DNA of 64,000 nucleotides from Lichenostomus cassidix (taxonomy: Eukaryota; Chordata; Aves; Passeriformes; Meliphagidae), in assembly GCA_008360975.2 (NCBI GenBank), contig CM039183.1:76895850-76959849 (forward strand). Direction: 5' to 3'. The notes under the pieces are model-generated. The model did no database searches. It was not told where the DNA came from and was given only the letters and a program-made list of their open reading frames with translations. The position numbers and the translations under genes were made by a program. This document shows positions 1-11,985 of this stretch, piece by piece (the stretch's first letter is position 1; the number at the start of each line of letters is the position of its first letter).

Positions 1-3000
1 CATGCAGCACAAAGCACTGGGACTATTGCTAATGGTAATTGTGTGATGTTGATAGCAGACTGGAGCTCCAACAATCTTTAGGAAGCAGCTGAGAGCTAAA
101 AATCAGAGCTGATGAACAAACATTAATATTTCCTTCAGTTGTGTGAGACTCCTGTGAAGATTTACATAATTAATCTTCAGCAACAAAACATTTATAGTGC
201 AGTTAATAATCTGAGTGATAGACAGGTCATGTTAATTACTACCTTGCTTCCTGGTTTGAAAAGCCATTGTTTCCAAGCTCTTAGTTTAGGAGTGAATAGC
301 TTGTATCAGCTTGAAGACAGCAAGTGTGCAGATGATTAATGCCTGAGTGCTTGGCACTAACTGGGGATCTGAGAGAGGGGTCCAGGCCCTTGCACTGCCA
401 CAGGCTCTACACGTGACTGGGGGGAGCAAGTGGCTTAGGACACAGCCCTGCATTGCTGATATCCTAGTTGCTGATATCCCAGCAACCGATCTCTGTTACC
501 CCAGTTGCAGGTTCCGTCACATCCCTCCTACAAATATAAACTAATTTTGGGGCTCTGTTCTAAAATACATGTGCAAAATTGTGTGTGGGGCTTGCAGTAT
601 TTCTTTTTTTTTCTTTCTGTTGTTGTTTGATTGTTGATTGGTTTGGTTTCTTTTAAAGATACTTTAATTTTTTTGTTGTTGTTGTTGTTAAATCCTGTTG
701 TGTCCCAGTCTGCTGAAGAGATGTTGATTTCTTGTGAGAGGAAGGAAAGGGGAAATAAACAGCTGAGTGGGGTAATTCTTGGTCATCATGAAGAACTTGT
801 TGCGAGCCTAACTATATGAACGCTTTTGTCACTCTCCCATACAAGGCAAGTGTAGAGAAAGGATTTCAAGGACAAAAATAAGGCAGTTTTTACACCTGTT
901 TGGGGACATGGTGTTTGAAACTCCAACTGTTATCACGGGGGAGAACATGGTATGAAAGAAAAGGGACTTGTCTGAGATTCAAAGGGGGCAGCAGAGATGG
1001 GAGCCATGGGCAAATGGGAGGCAGAAATCACCTTTTAAGTGTTAAAAAGAAAATGACAGCACAGGGACAAGCAATGTCTTTACACAACAGAGAAAAGGCA
1101 GCCAGTGGAGGGATTCACAATGAGAGGTGACATGGGCAAACAGACAGGCTACAAAAATGACCTTTGCAGTGGTGCTCAGAGGAATACTGGCAAGGCAAGA
1201 TTGTATTAGTGCTAAGGTAAAGGATGCTGCAGGATCTGAGACCCAAGTTCATGAGCTCCTGGTTGAGGGTTTTGTTGTGTAACTGGATAAGCAAGTCTAG
1301 ATTTTACTTTTTCTTAAAAAAAATAGGGGGAATTTTAGGCTAGGGGATGGGTGTGAGAAGCTAAAGAGAAGCTCACACAGACTGTGAGCTTGATGCTGGG
1401 TAACAGTGTTATTCAATGGCTTAATAAAAAACCAGCAGGAAAGATTGGGCTTTGACAGGAAGACCTCTGCAGTCTGGCATAACTTGCTGCCATCTCTTAA
1501 TGAATTGCTAACCAAATAGATATTTTAGTTTGGACAGGAAGAGACCATTTTTGTGCAGAGAGCAGATTCATTGGTTGAGGAAAGAGTCAGTCAGGGAGGT
1601 GTGTTTGCGGAATAGAATATCCAAAATTAGAGGATTGCAGGAAAGAGGCTGGCAGGTCCATAGAAACAAAAAAAAGGAGAAGATTTGGTCACAATGCAGG
1701 TGGCTGGAGAGTTGGGATGGCTGGGGCTGCCCTGGGGCAGGGGTGTGCCAGAGGTGCTTGCTGCCAGCTGGGCTGTGAGTAAAGCCAAAGAGACAGACTG
1801 GAGCTCCTGCCCAACACATCAAGGTGCAATGGACTGTATGGCAGGACAGAAGGTATGGATCACATCAGTGAAATACCACTTTAAATTACTATTCTTATAA
1901 GCTGATTGAAAGAAAAATACGCTTGCTCTCTAACTTTCATAACCTGGCATTTTCACTTCCTAGGTGTGCATAATCCAGGCTTCCCATCATGGTGGCTCAA
2001 ACTTGAAATGACCACTATCTCCGAGGAAATTAGGAAATAAAACCTATTATAGTAGTGGACTCTCACACCAGGCTGGACAGCTAGGGCTTTCAAGGGATAT
2101 AAAAGGTGGTTTTCCTTCTGTGAGTCAAAGTCTGTTTGATCTTCTTACCTGAGTAACTCTGCAGAGCGCATACTGTAGGAATGATTGCGTGTCTTTGTAT
2201 CCTGCACTACCTTGGCATCTCTGCATCAGCACAAAGAAGAGCAGATTTTCACCCTATGAGAACTGGTATCCTGGCATCAAGCTGAATTAAAATGCTCTTG
2301 GGAATAGGTTTTGCTGCAGTCATTTGAGACTGGTGACTGAAAAGGAGGGGGGAAAAAATCAAATAGGGATCTCGATAAATAGAATTTCAGATCTTGCATA
2401 ATACCATTCAATGGCAACAGCAGGTGTTTGACAGTACTGTGAACTTCCTCAGAATGGGATCCTGCCAACATGGCTGTGATTCAGTGCAATGATTCAATGA
2501 CTGCAGGACGGTATCCTGCCAACCAGCCTTCCAGCAGAAAACTGTTCACCCCACTGCAAACACTGCCAGTCCATTAGCATTTCAGATTTAGTCTATCTGC
2601 GTGTCATAGAAAAAGTGCATCCCCTCCAGGTAATGGAAGGAGGAAGGGAGGGACAAAAATTCCCTTTTCTCCCAGGGAATAAAAGGCAAAATTATTAGGT
2701 GCAATGTTATCTCTGAGGAGGAACATGGGATATGTTTTTTTTAAAGCTCTGAGTTTGTAAAAACACTCTTCCTTTTATTCTTCAGCCCTGCTTTTCCTTC
2801 CACCTCCAACCAGGAGCCTTGTCAAGAGATTCTCATCAGCTTTCACTTCTGCCTTCTAAACTGTGCAGAAATATTACCAGCATCCTGAGATAAGCAAAGA
2901 AACTCAAGGAGCTGTCATTAGCAGTCCCTGTTACAGATATTTTATCAGCTGCTACCCTGCAGCACTTACGTGCTCCCCAGTGCCCACACACCAAGCCTCC

Positions 3001-3474
3001 CATGCTCCTGCAGCACAGTCATGCCCCTATCAGGAACATTCCCAGCTGCATGGCCCATAGAGACTCTTGGCGTGGATACAGAGGGCAACAAGGTTCACTC
3101 AGCTGGCACCCTCACTAGCCTGTGGCTGAGATACATGACATGAAACCTCCTTTAAGTAAACCCATAGTTAGGGGTGCAGCACAGAGGGTGCATGAGCTTG
3201 CACAATTTTTGTCAGCTCTCCTCTCACTCCATTTTTCTATTGGGTAGCGGAAGGAAAAGAGAGTGGAGCTGAGAAGCAATTCACAGAGCTGCTTCTGTAA
3301 TCTTTGTTGCAGCACAATGTTCTCATCTTTGCCCAGCTCTTTTAAACCTGCTGTAATATGAATAATGATATACTCAGCTTGCAGAGACTTTGTTAAATAC
3401 TTTGCCTTTATGACAGGTGCTGCGTAAACTTCAGGGATCAAAAGGGACTCTTTGAGAAGTGATTAGAGCAGGAG
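1..3474. other. Unique sequence, no gene recognised
   Basis: No recognisable coding exon, RNA gene or mobile element was found here. Open frames on both strands are short (up to about 108 codons) and resemble no family I know. The only clear structure is a small T/TTG-rich patch around 601-690 that includes a short (TTG)n run at about 673-689. The longest frame, minus strand 3115-3441, lacks recognisable motifs and is probably chance. Confidence 0.6.
673..689. repeat. (TTG)n microsatellite
   Basis: About five tandem TTG triplets follow a T-run. It is a short simple repeat with no sign of function. Confidence 0.8.
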
Positions 3475-3475
3475 G

Positions 3476-3650
3476 GAAGGGTTTAGTGGTTTAAGCGCCA
3501 CATTTGCAATAATTAGGCTCCCTGGAGTGATAGGTTCAAATCCTAGCAGGGTTGACTCAGCCCTTCATCCCTCTAAGGTAGATTAAATGAGTTTTCTGTA
3601 GTGGGGTCTTTTGGACAAGACCTTAAACATGTACAGGCACCTGAGTTTTC
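3476..3650 (+). mobile_element. Decayed tRNA-derived SINE
   Basis: The left part has an internal RNA polymerase III promoter. An A-box-like TAGTGGTTTAAG lies at 3484-3495 and a near-perfect B box, GGTTCAAATCC, at 3533-3543, about 40 bases apart as in tRNA. Downstream, 3549-3590 reads like the body of an old amniote tRNA-SINE (GTTGACTCAGCCCTTCATCC, then an AAATGAG-like motif), followed by GGGGTCTTTTGGACAAGACC at about 3604-3623. The tRNA half no longer folds into an obvious cloverleaf and there is no clear A-rich tail or target-site duplication, so this is an old inactive copy rather than a tRNA gene. The family is not named because this rests on remembered similarity; a MIR/CORE-like or sauropsid SINE is the likely class. 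The promoter boxes are seen directly; the rest is inference. Confidence 0.6.
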
Positions 3651-4252
3651 TCCTTTTTCTGCAAGGATGAATTTTAAAGATTTATAAACCAGAGATTCAG
3701 GTTATTTTACATAAACCTAGCTGCATGCCCAAGCACTATTTGCCAAAACCTGTCTTCACCATTGCAATGACCATGTAGGTATCCTACTCACCAGCCTCCT
3801 TCCCAGAGGGACTATTTTGTGGTGAATCATGTAGTGTAGTAAGGGACATGGTTTGGGATTAAGCAATGCAGTTTTAATGTATCCTATAACTAAACACAAT
3901 GATCAGCCTCTAGTTTTTAGGTAGCTCTTTAAAAACTAGAATTTTCTACTACACAGTCCTATTCTCTCACTTGAAGGTGACTAACCTAGTCATGAGTCAA
4001 ACCAGAGCACGGACTACTGTAGTATCATAGGCTGAGGGGGAGTTAATTCTGTCTTGTGTTAAAAATAAAATAGGAAAAAATTCTCTTTCTAGAGGTAATT
4101 CCTGTTATGGGGAGAAGCAGGGGAGGCATGACTTTTCCTCATATTTATTTGGTCTGCTTAGGAAGCCAAGCTCATTGTCATTGGGGAGGAGCTCAAGAGA
4201 AATGCTCAGAGCAAGTCCTTGGGAGACCCCTTTGGAGAAGGGAAAAAAAGAT

Positions 4253-4930
4253 GAATCATGGAATAATTTAGGCTGGAAAATACCTTTAAGATCATTGTGC
4301 CCAACCATTAACCCTGCACTACCAGGTCTACTGGTAAACCATACCCTGAAATTCTAGTTGGGTTTTGGCCCCTCAATTTTGTCCCTGCACAACCTCATGT
4401 GACATCCCTGTAGTCCCGCTAAGTTGTTGCCCCTTCTTCCAAAGGTAATTTTTCTCTTTAATTTCAGCCAGAGCTCTCTGTTCAGCCAGGCTGGTGGAGA
4501 CCAGCTTATCTTTTGGCACATGGGGATGGTCTGCTTCTGCACCTCTAACATTTCCTTCTTGAAGGCTGTCCAGCTTTCCTGGACTCCTTTGCTCTCAGTA
4601 TTGCTGCCCAAGGGACACTCTCAACCAGGCTCCTAAACAGGCCAATGTCTGTCCTGCAGAAGTCCAAGCTAGAAGTTCTGCTTATCCCCCTCCTTACTTC
4701 TCCAACAATTAAAACCTGTCATTTCATGATTGCCTTCCGTAGTTGCCTCACTCACCAGTTGTGTCAGGAACCTCCTAGTCTGCTTCCTTTGTGCTGTTTC
4801 ACATTTCCAGCAGACATCTGATAAGTTGAAGTCCTCTGTGAGAACAAGGGCCAGTGATTGGGAGACTTTTCCTAGCTTCTTACAGAATATTTAATCTGCC
4901 TCTTCATAGTAATTTGTCAGGATCATGCCA
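4253..4930 (-). mobile_element. CR1 LINE, internally deleted copy
   Basis: Read on the minus strand, 4930 to 4352 matches the part of CR1 ORF2 between endonuclease and reverse transcriptase. The translation of 4611-4354 contains GVQESWTAFKKEMLEVQ, PMCQKISW and AWLNRELWLKLKRK, in the order typical of avian CR1 ORF2. Without a gap the sequence then passes, at about 4347-4352, into a CR1 3' end (4346 to 4253), recognisable on the plus strand by AATCATGGAATAATTTAGG and a TTTAAGATCATTGTGCCCAACC-like stretch. The whole reverse transcriptase region is missing. Compared with the remembered consensus, further short deletions lie near 4730 and 4770. The ORF is broken and the copy is inactive. CR1 is a non-LTR retrotransposon that copies itself by target-primed reverse transcription. 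Confidence is high for family and orientation, moderate for exact limits. Confidence 0.88.
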
Positions 4931-7007
4931 GCACTGGAGCTGCTCACTTTGTGACTGAAGAAAAGACCATTTTAATCTTATGTTCTAGGGCTTTCCTTGA
5001 TGCAGACAAAATCACATAGCCAAAGAATATGACTGTGAAGAGAGAGATTGTGAAAGAAACACAAAGGAAGGTTTCTTTTAGCAAGGAGCATGGGTGGGGG
5101 AGAATGCAGGTGGAGAAAGGTGCAGAAAAGGAAAGGAAACAGGTTTACAGGACTGTGTACTGAGTTGTAGATATCTGAGGGAAGAACTGGCTGAGGAAAG
5201 AAAAGTATGTGAGACAACACAGAAAACAACGCAAAAGTGGAAAAAAGTGAGGGAGAAGAACTGACAGGGACCAAAAATATAGAAATTACTTGAAAAAAAG
5301 CATTGCAGCTTTTCCTCTTTGATTTTGCTTTCCTAGTGGAGAAGGAGTGCAGTAGAAATGTAAGCTGTGTTGGTGATGAGCTTTCCCTGAGCTCCTGTCC
5401 TCTTGGATTTCTCCATGGCTTGGAGATGCAGAGACCCTAGACCAGGCTGGGGCTTTATTTGCCCATCATGAGTGCTCTGTACATAACTCTTCTCCAACAA
5501 AGATAACTGACTCTCATGCAGTCAATACGGGGGAAAATGAGGAGAGGGCTGCAAGTATAACTGAACAGCAGTCGAGTACAGCTAGCTAATTGCAGCTTCA
5601 TGTAATCGCTTTCATAGCCGCTATCATAACTGTATATATTTCCAGCTCAATTCGTCTATCTTTTCCGGCCTCCTGTCTTTGCAGCTGCCTCCTCTTCTCT
5701 CCTTCCTGATGGCTTCAAATCTCTGCTTATCACCCATTTTCATGCTGTGTTTTGTCTGTCTCTTTGTGTTCAGCCCTGTACCGTCTTCTTGGCTGCATGT
5801 GGCAATTTCTTATTTCCTGGATGTTGCAAGAGACTTTAGTATGAACTACTTGCTTCAGTTAACATGTATGACCTTTTGCCTTATTTTGTTTTTCTGGATG
5901 ATTTAATTTTACACATGTTTACACTAAGGACTAGTTTTGCAAACTAAAGTGGTCAATATGGATGTGCAATTGCTATGTGACTCAGTATTAAAACAATTAT
6001 TTATTTATCAAATTTCTTTTTGTATGAATGTATCCATCCACTGCATGAATTTTTCATGCAAGCTCATCTTGAAAAAAACATTCTCTCCTCCCAGAAAGGA
6101 TTTGAACTCTTTAGGGAATTTCCCCAAATTCTCGTGTTTTTTTCTTTAATTGAACCCCACCGTGTAAGAAGAGCTCTGTCTACAATATTGATTGCAGAAA
6201 AACATGCAGACCTGTCAATCTCTCTTTTCCCAAGGCAAAACTCTCCTATTGTCTTTTTCTGCCAGGGTATAATCTTCACAAAGACAGACTTCAAACAGTT
6301 AAGCTTCTTCCCATTGTATTGGGACTATATGTAGTGCTCCGTTTTACATTAACATTTAACAGGTTTCAAGCTTCAGTGATAAACTAGAAATGTTTTTCCT
6401 TCATGACAACTGTTTGACAGTTTTTAAAAATAGATATAAAATTGAAAATTACCCTACAGAGGAAACATCTCTTTCTCTTCATAACTCAGTCTGAGACATG
6501 GCACGAATGGAATAACACACTTATTACATTTTGGGCACTGAACATAAAATGCATTGCCTCCCCCTATTCCACTTGATTTGATAATCTAGTACAATTTAGG
6601 TCCTTAATAAATTAAATTGGTCGGAAACTTGGTTCACTGCCTAAACTCTGTGCAAGGCTGTGCTGTTTAATGATGCCTTACTTTCTTTCAGTGTTTTATC
6701 TTTGGGATAAATAATTCAGCATAATAAATCCTGTGATCTGCTAGGTTAATTGACACCCACAGTAATTCCCAGCTTGCATACAGCACCCATATTTGTCTGT
6801 CTTTCCTGGAGTCCCATCACATCACCTTATCTGTGCAGCTCACCAGTCAGGTTCCCTTCACTGCCATGAGCCCTAATCATTGCAAACATCACTTCTGCTG
6901 CTGAACAGGCAAGCGCCTGAGGTCCACACACTTGTTCCCTTTCCCCCAAGTGGTTATCTCTCTGGTTGATTTCCAGGAAAATCCTAGGGCAATTGGGACT
7001 AGACTGA

Positions 7008-7008
<1 letters not shown>
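4931..7008. other. Unique sequence, no gene recognised
   Basis: Positions 5030-5270 are purine-rich on the plus strand, which produces a spurious open frame on the minus strand. An 8-bp perfect inverted repeat (TGCATGAA, loop TTT) lies at 6042-6060. Frames between 5679 and 6334 are rich in hydrophobic and aromatic codons, as expected of T-rich DNA, and show no family motif. Confidence 0.55.

Positions 7009-7040
<32 letters not shown>
7009..7040. repeat. Poly(A) tract, 32 bp
   Basis: An uninterrupted run of 32 adenines on the plus strand. The sequence upstream was inspected for a processed pseudogene or LINE tail on the plus strand and nothing was recognised, so it may be a simple expansion. 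Confidence 0.95.
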
Positions 7041-7042
<2 letters not shown>

Positions 7043-7084
7043 TGAAAAAAGCGGAATGAAAAAATATTATGAAGATCCACAAGT

Positions 7085-7260
7085 ATATTATCTGGGGGAT
7101 TTATTCACAGGTGATGTGTTCAGCTGTACAGCGAGATGAATGCATTCTTATTAATTATTAAATCGCTCAGATGGTCCTCCTCCCCAAACCTGACATTTAT
7201 TGAAAAAAAGTAATTGAAAAGGATTTGGCCAGTTCCACTCCCTGTGTTTGTGTGTTATAT
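7085..7260. other. Possible conserved non-coding block
   Basis: This is an AT-rich, repeat-free stretch with a cluster of homeodomain-like motifs (TTATTAATTATTAAAT around 7148-7164) and no open frame. This composition resembles vertebrate distal enhancers, but the sequence alone cannot show conservation. It is a weak inference from composition only. Confidence 0.2.
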
Positions 7261-7283
7261 AACAGACTATTCCAGCCCTCCTG

Positions 7284-7302
7284 CCTCTCTCTCTCTCTCT
7301 TT
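7284..7302. repeat. (CT)n microsatellite
   Basis: Eight or nine tandem CT dinucleotides, ending in a short T-rich extension. Confidence 0.85.
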
Positions 7303-8794
7303 CTGTGCTTTCAGGCTAACACACAGTTTATTGGGTATCAATAAAACATAAGAATTACTCCTGGTATAACAATAGCACCTCTTTTCAACCTTCAGCCTGC
7401 TTAGCTCCCAGGAATAGTGTGCTAATGAGGGTGTGCAGTGTTTTGGACAGATGCTAGAGTGTTATGCTGGGCTGATAACTGCATCTCTTGGATCAAACAC
7501 TGTGCTGGGATGACTCATGCCTTTTACTAATTTATAGGAGCAGTCTTCCTTGAAATCCCAATGTAAATACTATCGCCCTGTTCTCTGTGAGTGACTACGG
7601 CCTTGAAGTCAACAAAAGTAATAGGCACTCTGTGTGGTGTAACGAGTCACCAACATATTCCTTTTATCCCCTTGATGAATTTTGAGTTGTTTTGCTTTGG
7701 TTTAAATTTTCACTTTTTTTTGCTGGGGCTGTATGAACACAAGGACCACATAGCCTGAAGAGGTGCAAAGGACAGTGCTCCAAGCAACACAAAAAGGCTG
7801 AACCTTAGTTTTGTAAAAGGGGGAGGCTGGAGGTTTATCACAAGCTAGATTGTTTGTATTCATGTCCTTCCCTAACTTGAAATCAAGGTTCATTTACTGC
7901 ACGTATTTCCTTTAGAAGACAGTCACGAAACAGGATGGTGTCCTGTTCACACCTGTCAGGAGTGAGGAAATGAGGGTTTTAAAAGTCAGGCAGGGCTCAG
8001 TACAGTGACTTTTCGATTTTGACTGAAAAGGTGTTTGCAAGTGTTTTTATCTTCCTGTCTTGTATTGTTTTTTATGTCCCTGTGATTACCCTATGTAAAA
8101 AACGGTGTCCATGCACTGGCATGCCGAGATAAAAATATCAGCTACCCTATCGTAATTTCTAAAGAAACTGGGCAAACATGAGAGTGAAGACATGGCTCAT
8201 ATCTTCCCTCACTGACATACAGCTGAGCACAAAACCAGATTTCCTAATGGCCTGGGCAAAGCCATTTTCTTAGTCTGTTTCAAGCACCTTTGCTTGTAGA
8301 TCAGTGGGTGCTGCTGTCCCTAATGTGGCATCCTCACTCAAGCTCAGAATCTGCAGGATGGGATGGGACAGCACACCAGTGATGGCCCTCTCTACTGATT
8401 CTAAAGAGAAGGCAAATGACAAGCTCAGACCATATGCCAGCTCTTTGGGTAAGTAAAAATAGATGAGAAGATCCCCAAACTGGAACCGCTGAGCAGTGAG
8501 CTATCAGCAAGGCACTGATGTGAAGCTGAGATGTAAAATCTGAAAGTCCCACATCCCATTGCTATCATTAATATCACAAACCGTGACAAATCTGTATGTG
8601 CTGCCAGTAGTTTTATAATGTAAATAGGAATCTCTTCTCCCCCTTGTCTTGTAAGACAGCTGTTTCAGGCAGATCCACTTCCCCCAGTTACCCCAGGCAA
8701 CACTTTGACCACAAGCTTGCCACCAAAGAGGCTCTACTCTCCCACAGCCTGTGATAAGGCTACTTCAAGCTTCAGCTTGATTTTAATTATCTTC
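7303..8794. other. Unique sequence, no gene recognised
   Basis: No exon-like frame, RNA gene or repeat family was recognised. Open frames stay below about 75 codons. Confidence 0.55.
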
Positions 8795-8810
8795 TTTTTT
8801 TTTTTTTTTT
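8795..8810. repeat. Poly(T) tract, 16 bp
   Basis: A homopolymer run on the plus strand followed by CCTTCC. No transposon body ending in this tail was recognised on the minus strand. Confidence 0.9.
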
Positions 8811-10429
8811 CCTTCCCAGCATTTCCTGAGCTGCAGTGGGGCTGGCATCAGCTCCAGATGTCAAAATGTTAAAGGACTGAAGCAGGTTGGGAAGGACTGA
8901 CTCATAGCAAAGGGAAGAAGAATGAAACTGGAATCCAAAGCTTCCTCAGACGTCCTGCTACTCAACAGCATCACTGCTGGGTTTGCTTATCTTCTGAAAA
9001 CTAGTCATGTACTGGAGGACATTTCCCTAGGAACTGCCTGGTCCTGACAGGCTAACTATCCCAGCATGTGCTTGGCAATTTAAGGTAGAAGCTCTAAGAT
9101 CCTGGATTCAGTCTCTAGGCTGAATAGCTCCCTTCTCACTCAGTGCAAGTGCAGCCTTGCTCTGTGGTAAATCACAGCTACTCACCAGAAGCTGGCTGCA
9201 GTTTGTTGATAGATAAAGTACTACTACTCTATATAGAGAATGCAAGTGTGATTTGCATAAGACATAGAAACAGTTTTTACCTATATAAAAACCCCTCCCA
9301 ATTTAAAGGTATTGTCATGGCCAAAACCACAGTTAGATAATTACTGCTATCCAAAAGCAGGTTTTGAGGAAGCAATATTATGAGTCTGTCTCTAGGAAGT
9401 GTTGCTGAAGCTTCCACTTTGGGAAGCTTTCTGACACACACAATTACAAACTGCCCTCTTATATTTGCCACCTCCACTGCTCCTTCTCTACAAAAATTCC
9501 CAACAACCAAACCTCAGCAAAGAAGCTCCTGCTCAAACAGCATTTTGAAACAATGCCTCAAGGTTTCAGTAACGCTGTTGATCTCATATGGATGGTGCCC
9601 TGGTGTTTGAGGGGGACCACGTGCTGTGAAAGTGCCCCAGGGCAGACTGAGGTGCATAGTCTTGTGTTACATATCTATCTAGCTGACATGTTTGTATGTC
9701 AAAGCTGCCATGACTTCAGTTTATTATTCCCTTTGAAAGTGCATTTGCCTGTCATCAGGACCTACGTGCTGATCAAGATTTCAAAGTCACCAGAGGTCTC
9801 ACAATTCCCACTAATGATGAATGGGACAAATGAATACACGTCGAAAAACCTGAACTACTGTCCCTGTTTTTTTTCGGACATGCTGTTCACACATAATTCT
9901 CCCTGAAGGTTGTATGGATTTGTAAATGCTCATCTTCCACAAAAACCAATGGGTGAACAAGGTGGTAAAATGCGAGTCTGTACTGGAAGGGGGAAGGAAC
10001 AAAATGCAAGAGGAGCAGGACTGCTATGCTGGGGAATATACCATGATGCATGTATTTGCATGGGGCTTGATTTAAAATGAAATCTGTTCCCAAAGAAAAC
10101 AATGAGATTTTTATGTTTTGACCGACCAAAGCCTTGATGCTGTTCCACAGCATGAGAGCAGCATCCTTCCTTAGAAAGACATCAGCAGTCCCAAGTGGCT
10201 ATTTCTGCTTTTGTAGCGAGAGAGAAAATGGTAAGTGAGAGAAAGAAAATGAAGTGCCTCTGACAAGAAAACAATGTGCCAGAAGCAACTCCTTTAGATA
10301 CAGAAAGGCAAAAGGACAGAACTCCATTCATTCTCCAGCTGTTTTGTGTTTGTTTGTTGGGGTTTTTTACCATCTAATATTTTACCTTGTATTATTTCTC
10401 ATTCCTCTTGAAATATTGTGCTTTACAGT
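8811..10429. other. Unique sequence, no gene recognised
   Basis: No gene is seen. A perfect 8-bp inverted repeat (AAGCTTCC, 6-base loop) lies at 9408-9429. The open frame at 9553-9906 has no recognisable motif. Confidence 0.55.
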
Positions 10430-10431
10430 AA

Positions 10432-10758
10432 GAAATCATAAAACTGTAGAGGTTAGAGATGCAAGAAACCTATTCGATCATCTGCTCCATTGCTCTTTGC
10501 CAGTGGAGAATTGCTCCCTACGGTACATTTTCTAATGTTTTGTCCAGCCTTGTTGCAAAAATCCTGAGTGACCAGGCTTCCACCAGATCCCCCAGCAGCT
10601 TTTCTACAGCTGAGTACATCTTGAAAGATTTTCCTGCTACTCAGCCTGTGGTTTCATGCTGCTAGTTTCACCCCATTTGGTACTTCTGTTTCTATGCAGT
10701 AGTCTAAAGTGTTACCTCCCCTTTGGCATTCCTATCTTCAAAATCTATACCTGCTTTG
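10432..10758 (-). mobile_element. Ancient CR1-type LINE 3' fragment
   Basis: On the plus strand this reads as the reverse complement of an old CR1 3' region. A degenerate tail (AATCATAAAACTGTAGAGG) is followed by CGATCATCTGCTCCATTGCT, then GAATTGCTCCCTACGGTAC, TGTTTTGTCCAGCC, GGCTTCCACCAGATCCCC and TTTCACCCCATTTGG, in the order found in the widespread old amniote CR1 subfamilies. Divergence is much higher than in the copy at 17.3 kb, so insertion was earlier, probably before birds radiated. No coding capacity remains. Family assignment is from remembered consensus; a further piece at 11840-11985 may belong to the same insertion. Confidence 0.65.
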
Positions 10759-10803
10759 CATGGAGTCACAGAAAAACAGGGCTGAAAGGACCTTTGTTGT
10801 TCG
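10759..10803 (-). mobile_element. Probable second CR1 3' end
   Basis: A short stretch (GAGTCACAGAAAAACAGGGC, then TGAAAGGACCTTTG) looks like another reverse-complemented CR1 3' terminus. It abuts the previous fragment, so a second insertion or rearranged copy is possible. It is only about 45 bases long, so confidence is modest. Confidence 0.4.
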
Positions 10804-11839
10804 TACACACAGAGCTTTTAAATCTGCTTTGTAAGGCTGTCTGTCTAGATTCCTGATATTTTTTATTGTTTTCCACCCTCCTTGTTCCAATTTGCCCGTG
10901 CACAGCAACTCCCCCAACTGGGTGTATTATTCCAGATACATTTGCATTAAAATGATGTAGAAAATAGATCTCTATTGCCTTTGATTCAAATATCAAGGGA
11001 ACTTCACCCTAAAATTGCATCAGCATTTTTGCAGCCAAACTGTAATGTGCACTTATGTTCAATTGGCCACCCACTCTCACTGCAAAGTGTTTCAGTATTC
11101 CTGCTAGCAGTTTGCCATTGACTACAAGTGTTTTGAAGGATTTTGCCTCAGGTATATTTTCATGCTTGCAAGTGGAAACTCATCTTGTTATTTTCTCTTG
11201 TAATGTCCCCAGACTCAGTAGATCTCTCCGTGTTATTTACATATTCTGATTCACTTTTCAGTTCCTCCCAGGCCAGGGTCATCTGTGAGAGCCCTTTGTG
11301 TGCAGCTCGTATTTCCTATATTATTAATAAGGACACTAAATCACAGTGTTTCTGACACAAACAATGTTGCTGTGGATTTTTTCCACCAGATGACTCTGAT
11401 GTGTTGTCTAGTGCTTTCTCCCTTCTCTATGCATCTTTTGCTTTCCAGTTCAGATTCTTCTCCTCAAACCATGATGCTGCCCTTTGTACCTGTTTTCTAT
11501 TTTCCTCATTATGCTTTTTTTCAGAGGATTTTTTTGGTGGCCTTTCATATTTTCTGGGCATATTATTTACAGCTGTATTTTAGTAAGATAGAATTAGAAG
11601 CAATGTTCTGGATCACTGAATCCTGATCTCAATTATTTCAGAGAGCTATGCCATGAAATCCCTTTAAAATATTAATTGAGTTCCAGTTTGATGAAACTGT
11701 AAAATCAATTAAGTTTTCTGCTCCTGCTTTTTCTACTACACAGCCATCCTCAAGCTATCCTGCTTGGACGGTTAAAATCCTTCTTTGGAATTCCAGACTT
11801 AATTTGCTTATGACCAGTTTTTATCACTTGTCCAGGTGA
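10804..11839. other. T-rich sequence, no gene recognised
   Basis: This lies between two presumed ancient CR1 pieces and could be decayed CR1 body or unrelated insertion. Overlapping open frames (11285-11626 and others) encode aromatic-rich peptides expected from T-rich DNA and match no known family. Confidence 0.4.
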
Positions 11840-11985
11840 CAGTGTAGTCCTTGAGCTTCATAAGCTCTTGTTTCTCTCTACTGCTTTTCCTCTCCCACCT
11901 TCAGCATATTTATGATTCTGCAATCAGATTCTGTCTCAGTATTTGCTTTCTGAGTTTATACATGTCAAACTCTGCCACAAACTGG
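11840..11985 (-). mobile_element. Possible ancient CR1 fragment
   Basis: The stretch containing CTTCAGCATATTTATGATTC, ATCAGATTCTGTCTCAG and ATACATGTCAAACTCT resembles, on the minus strand, the CR1 segment just upstream of the 3' region seen at 10432-10758. Order and orientation agree with one old insertion interrupted by about 1.1 kb. Similarity is low and judged by eye. Confidence 0.35.

Noticed and set aside
3476..3550. Possible tRNA gene
   Set aside because: A and B boxes are present, but no intact cloverleaf is evident and the downstream sequence is SINE body.
4978..5274. 98-codon minus-strand frame rich in leucine, phenylalanine, serine and proline
   Set aside because: Explained by the purine-rich plus strand; no signal peptide logic or conserved motif could be supported.
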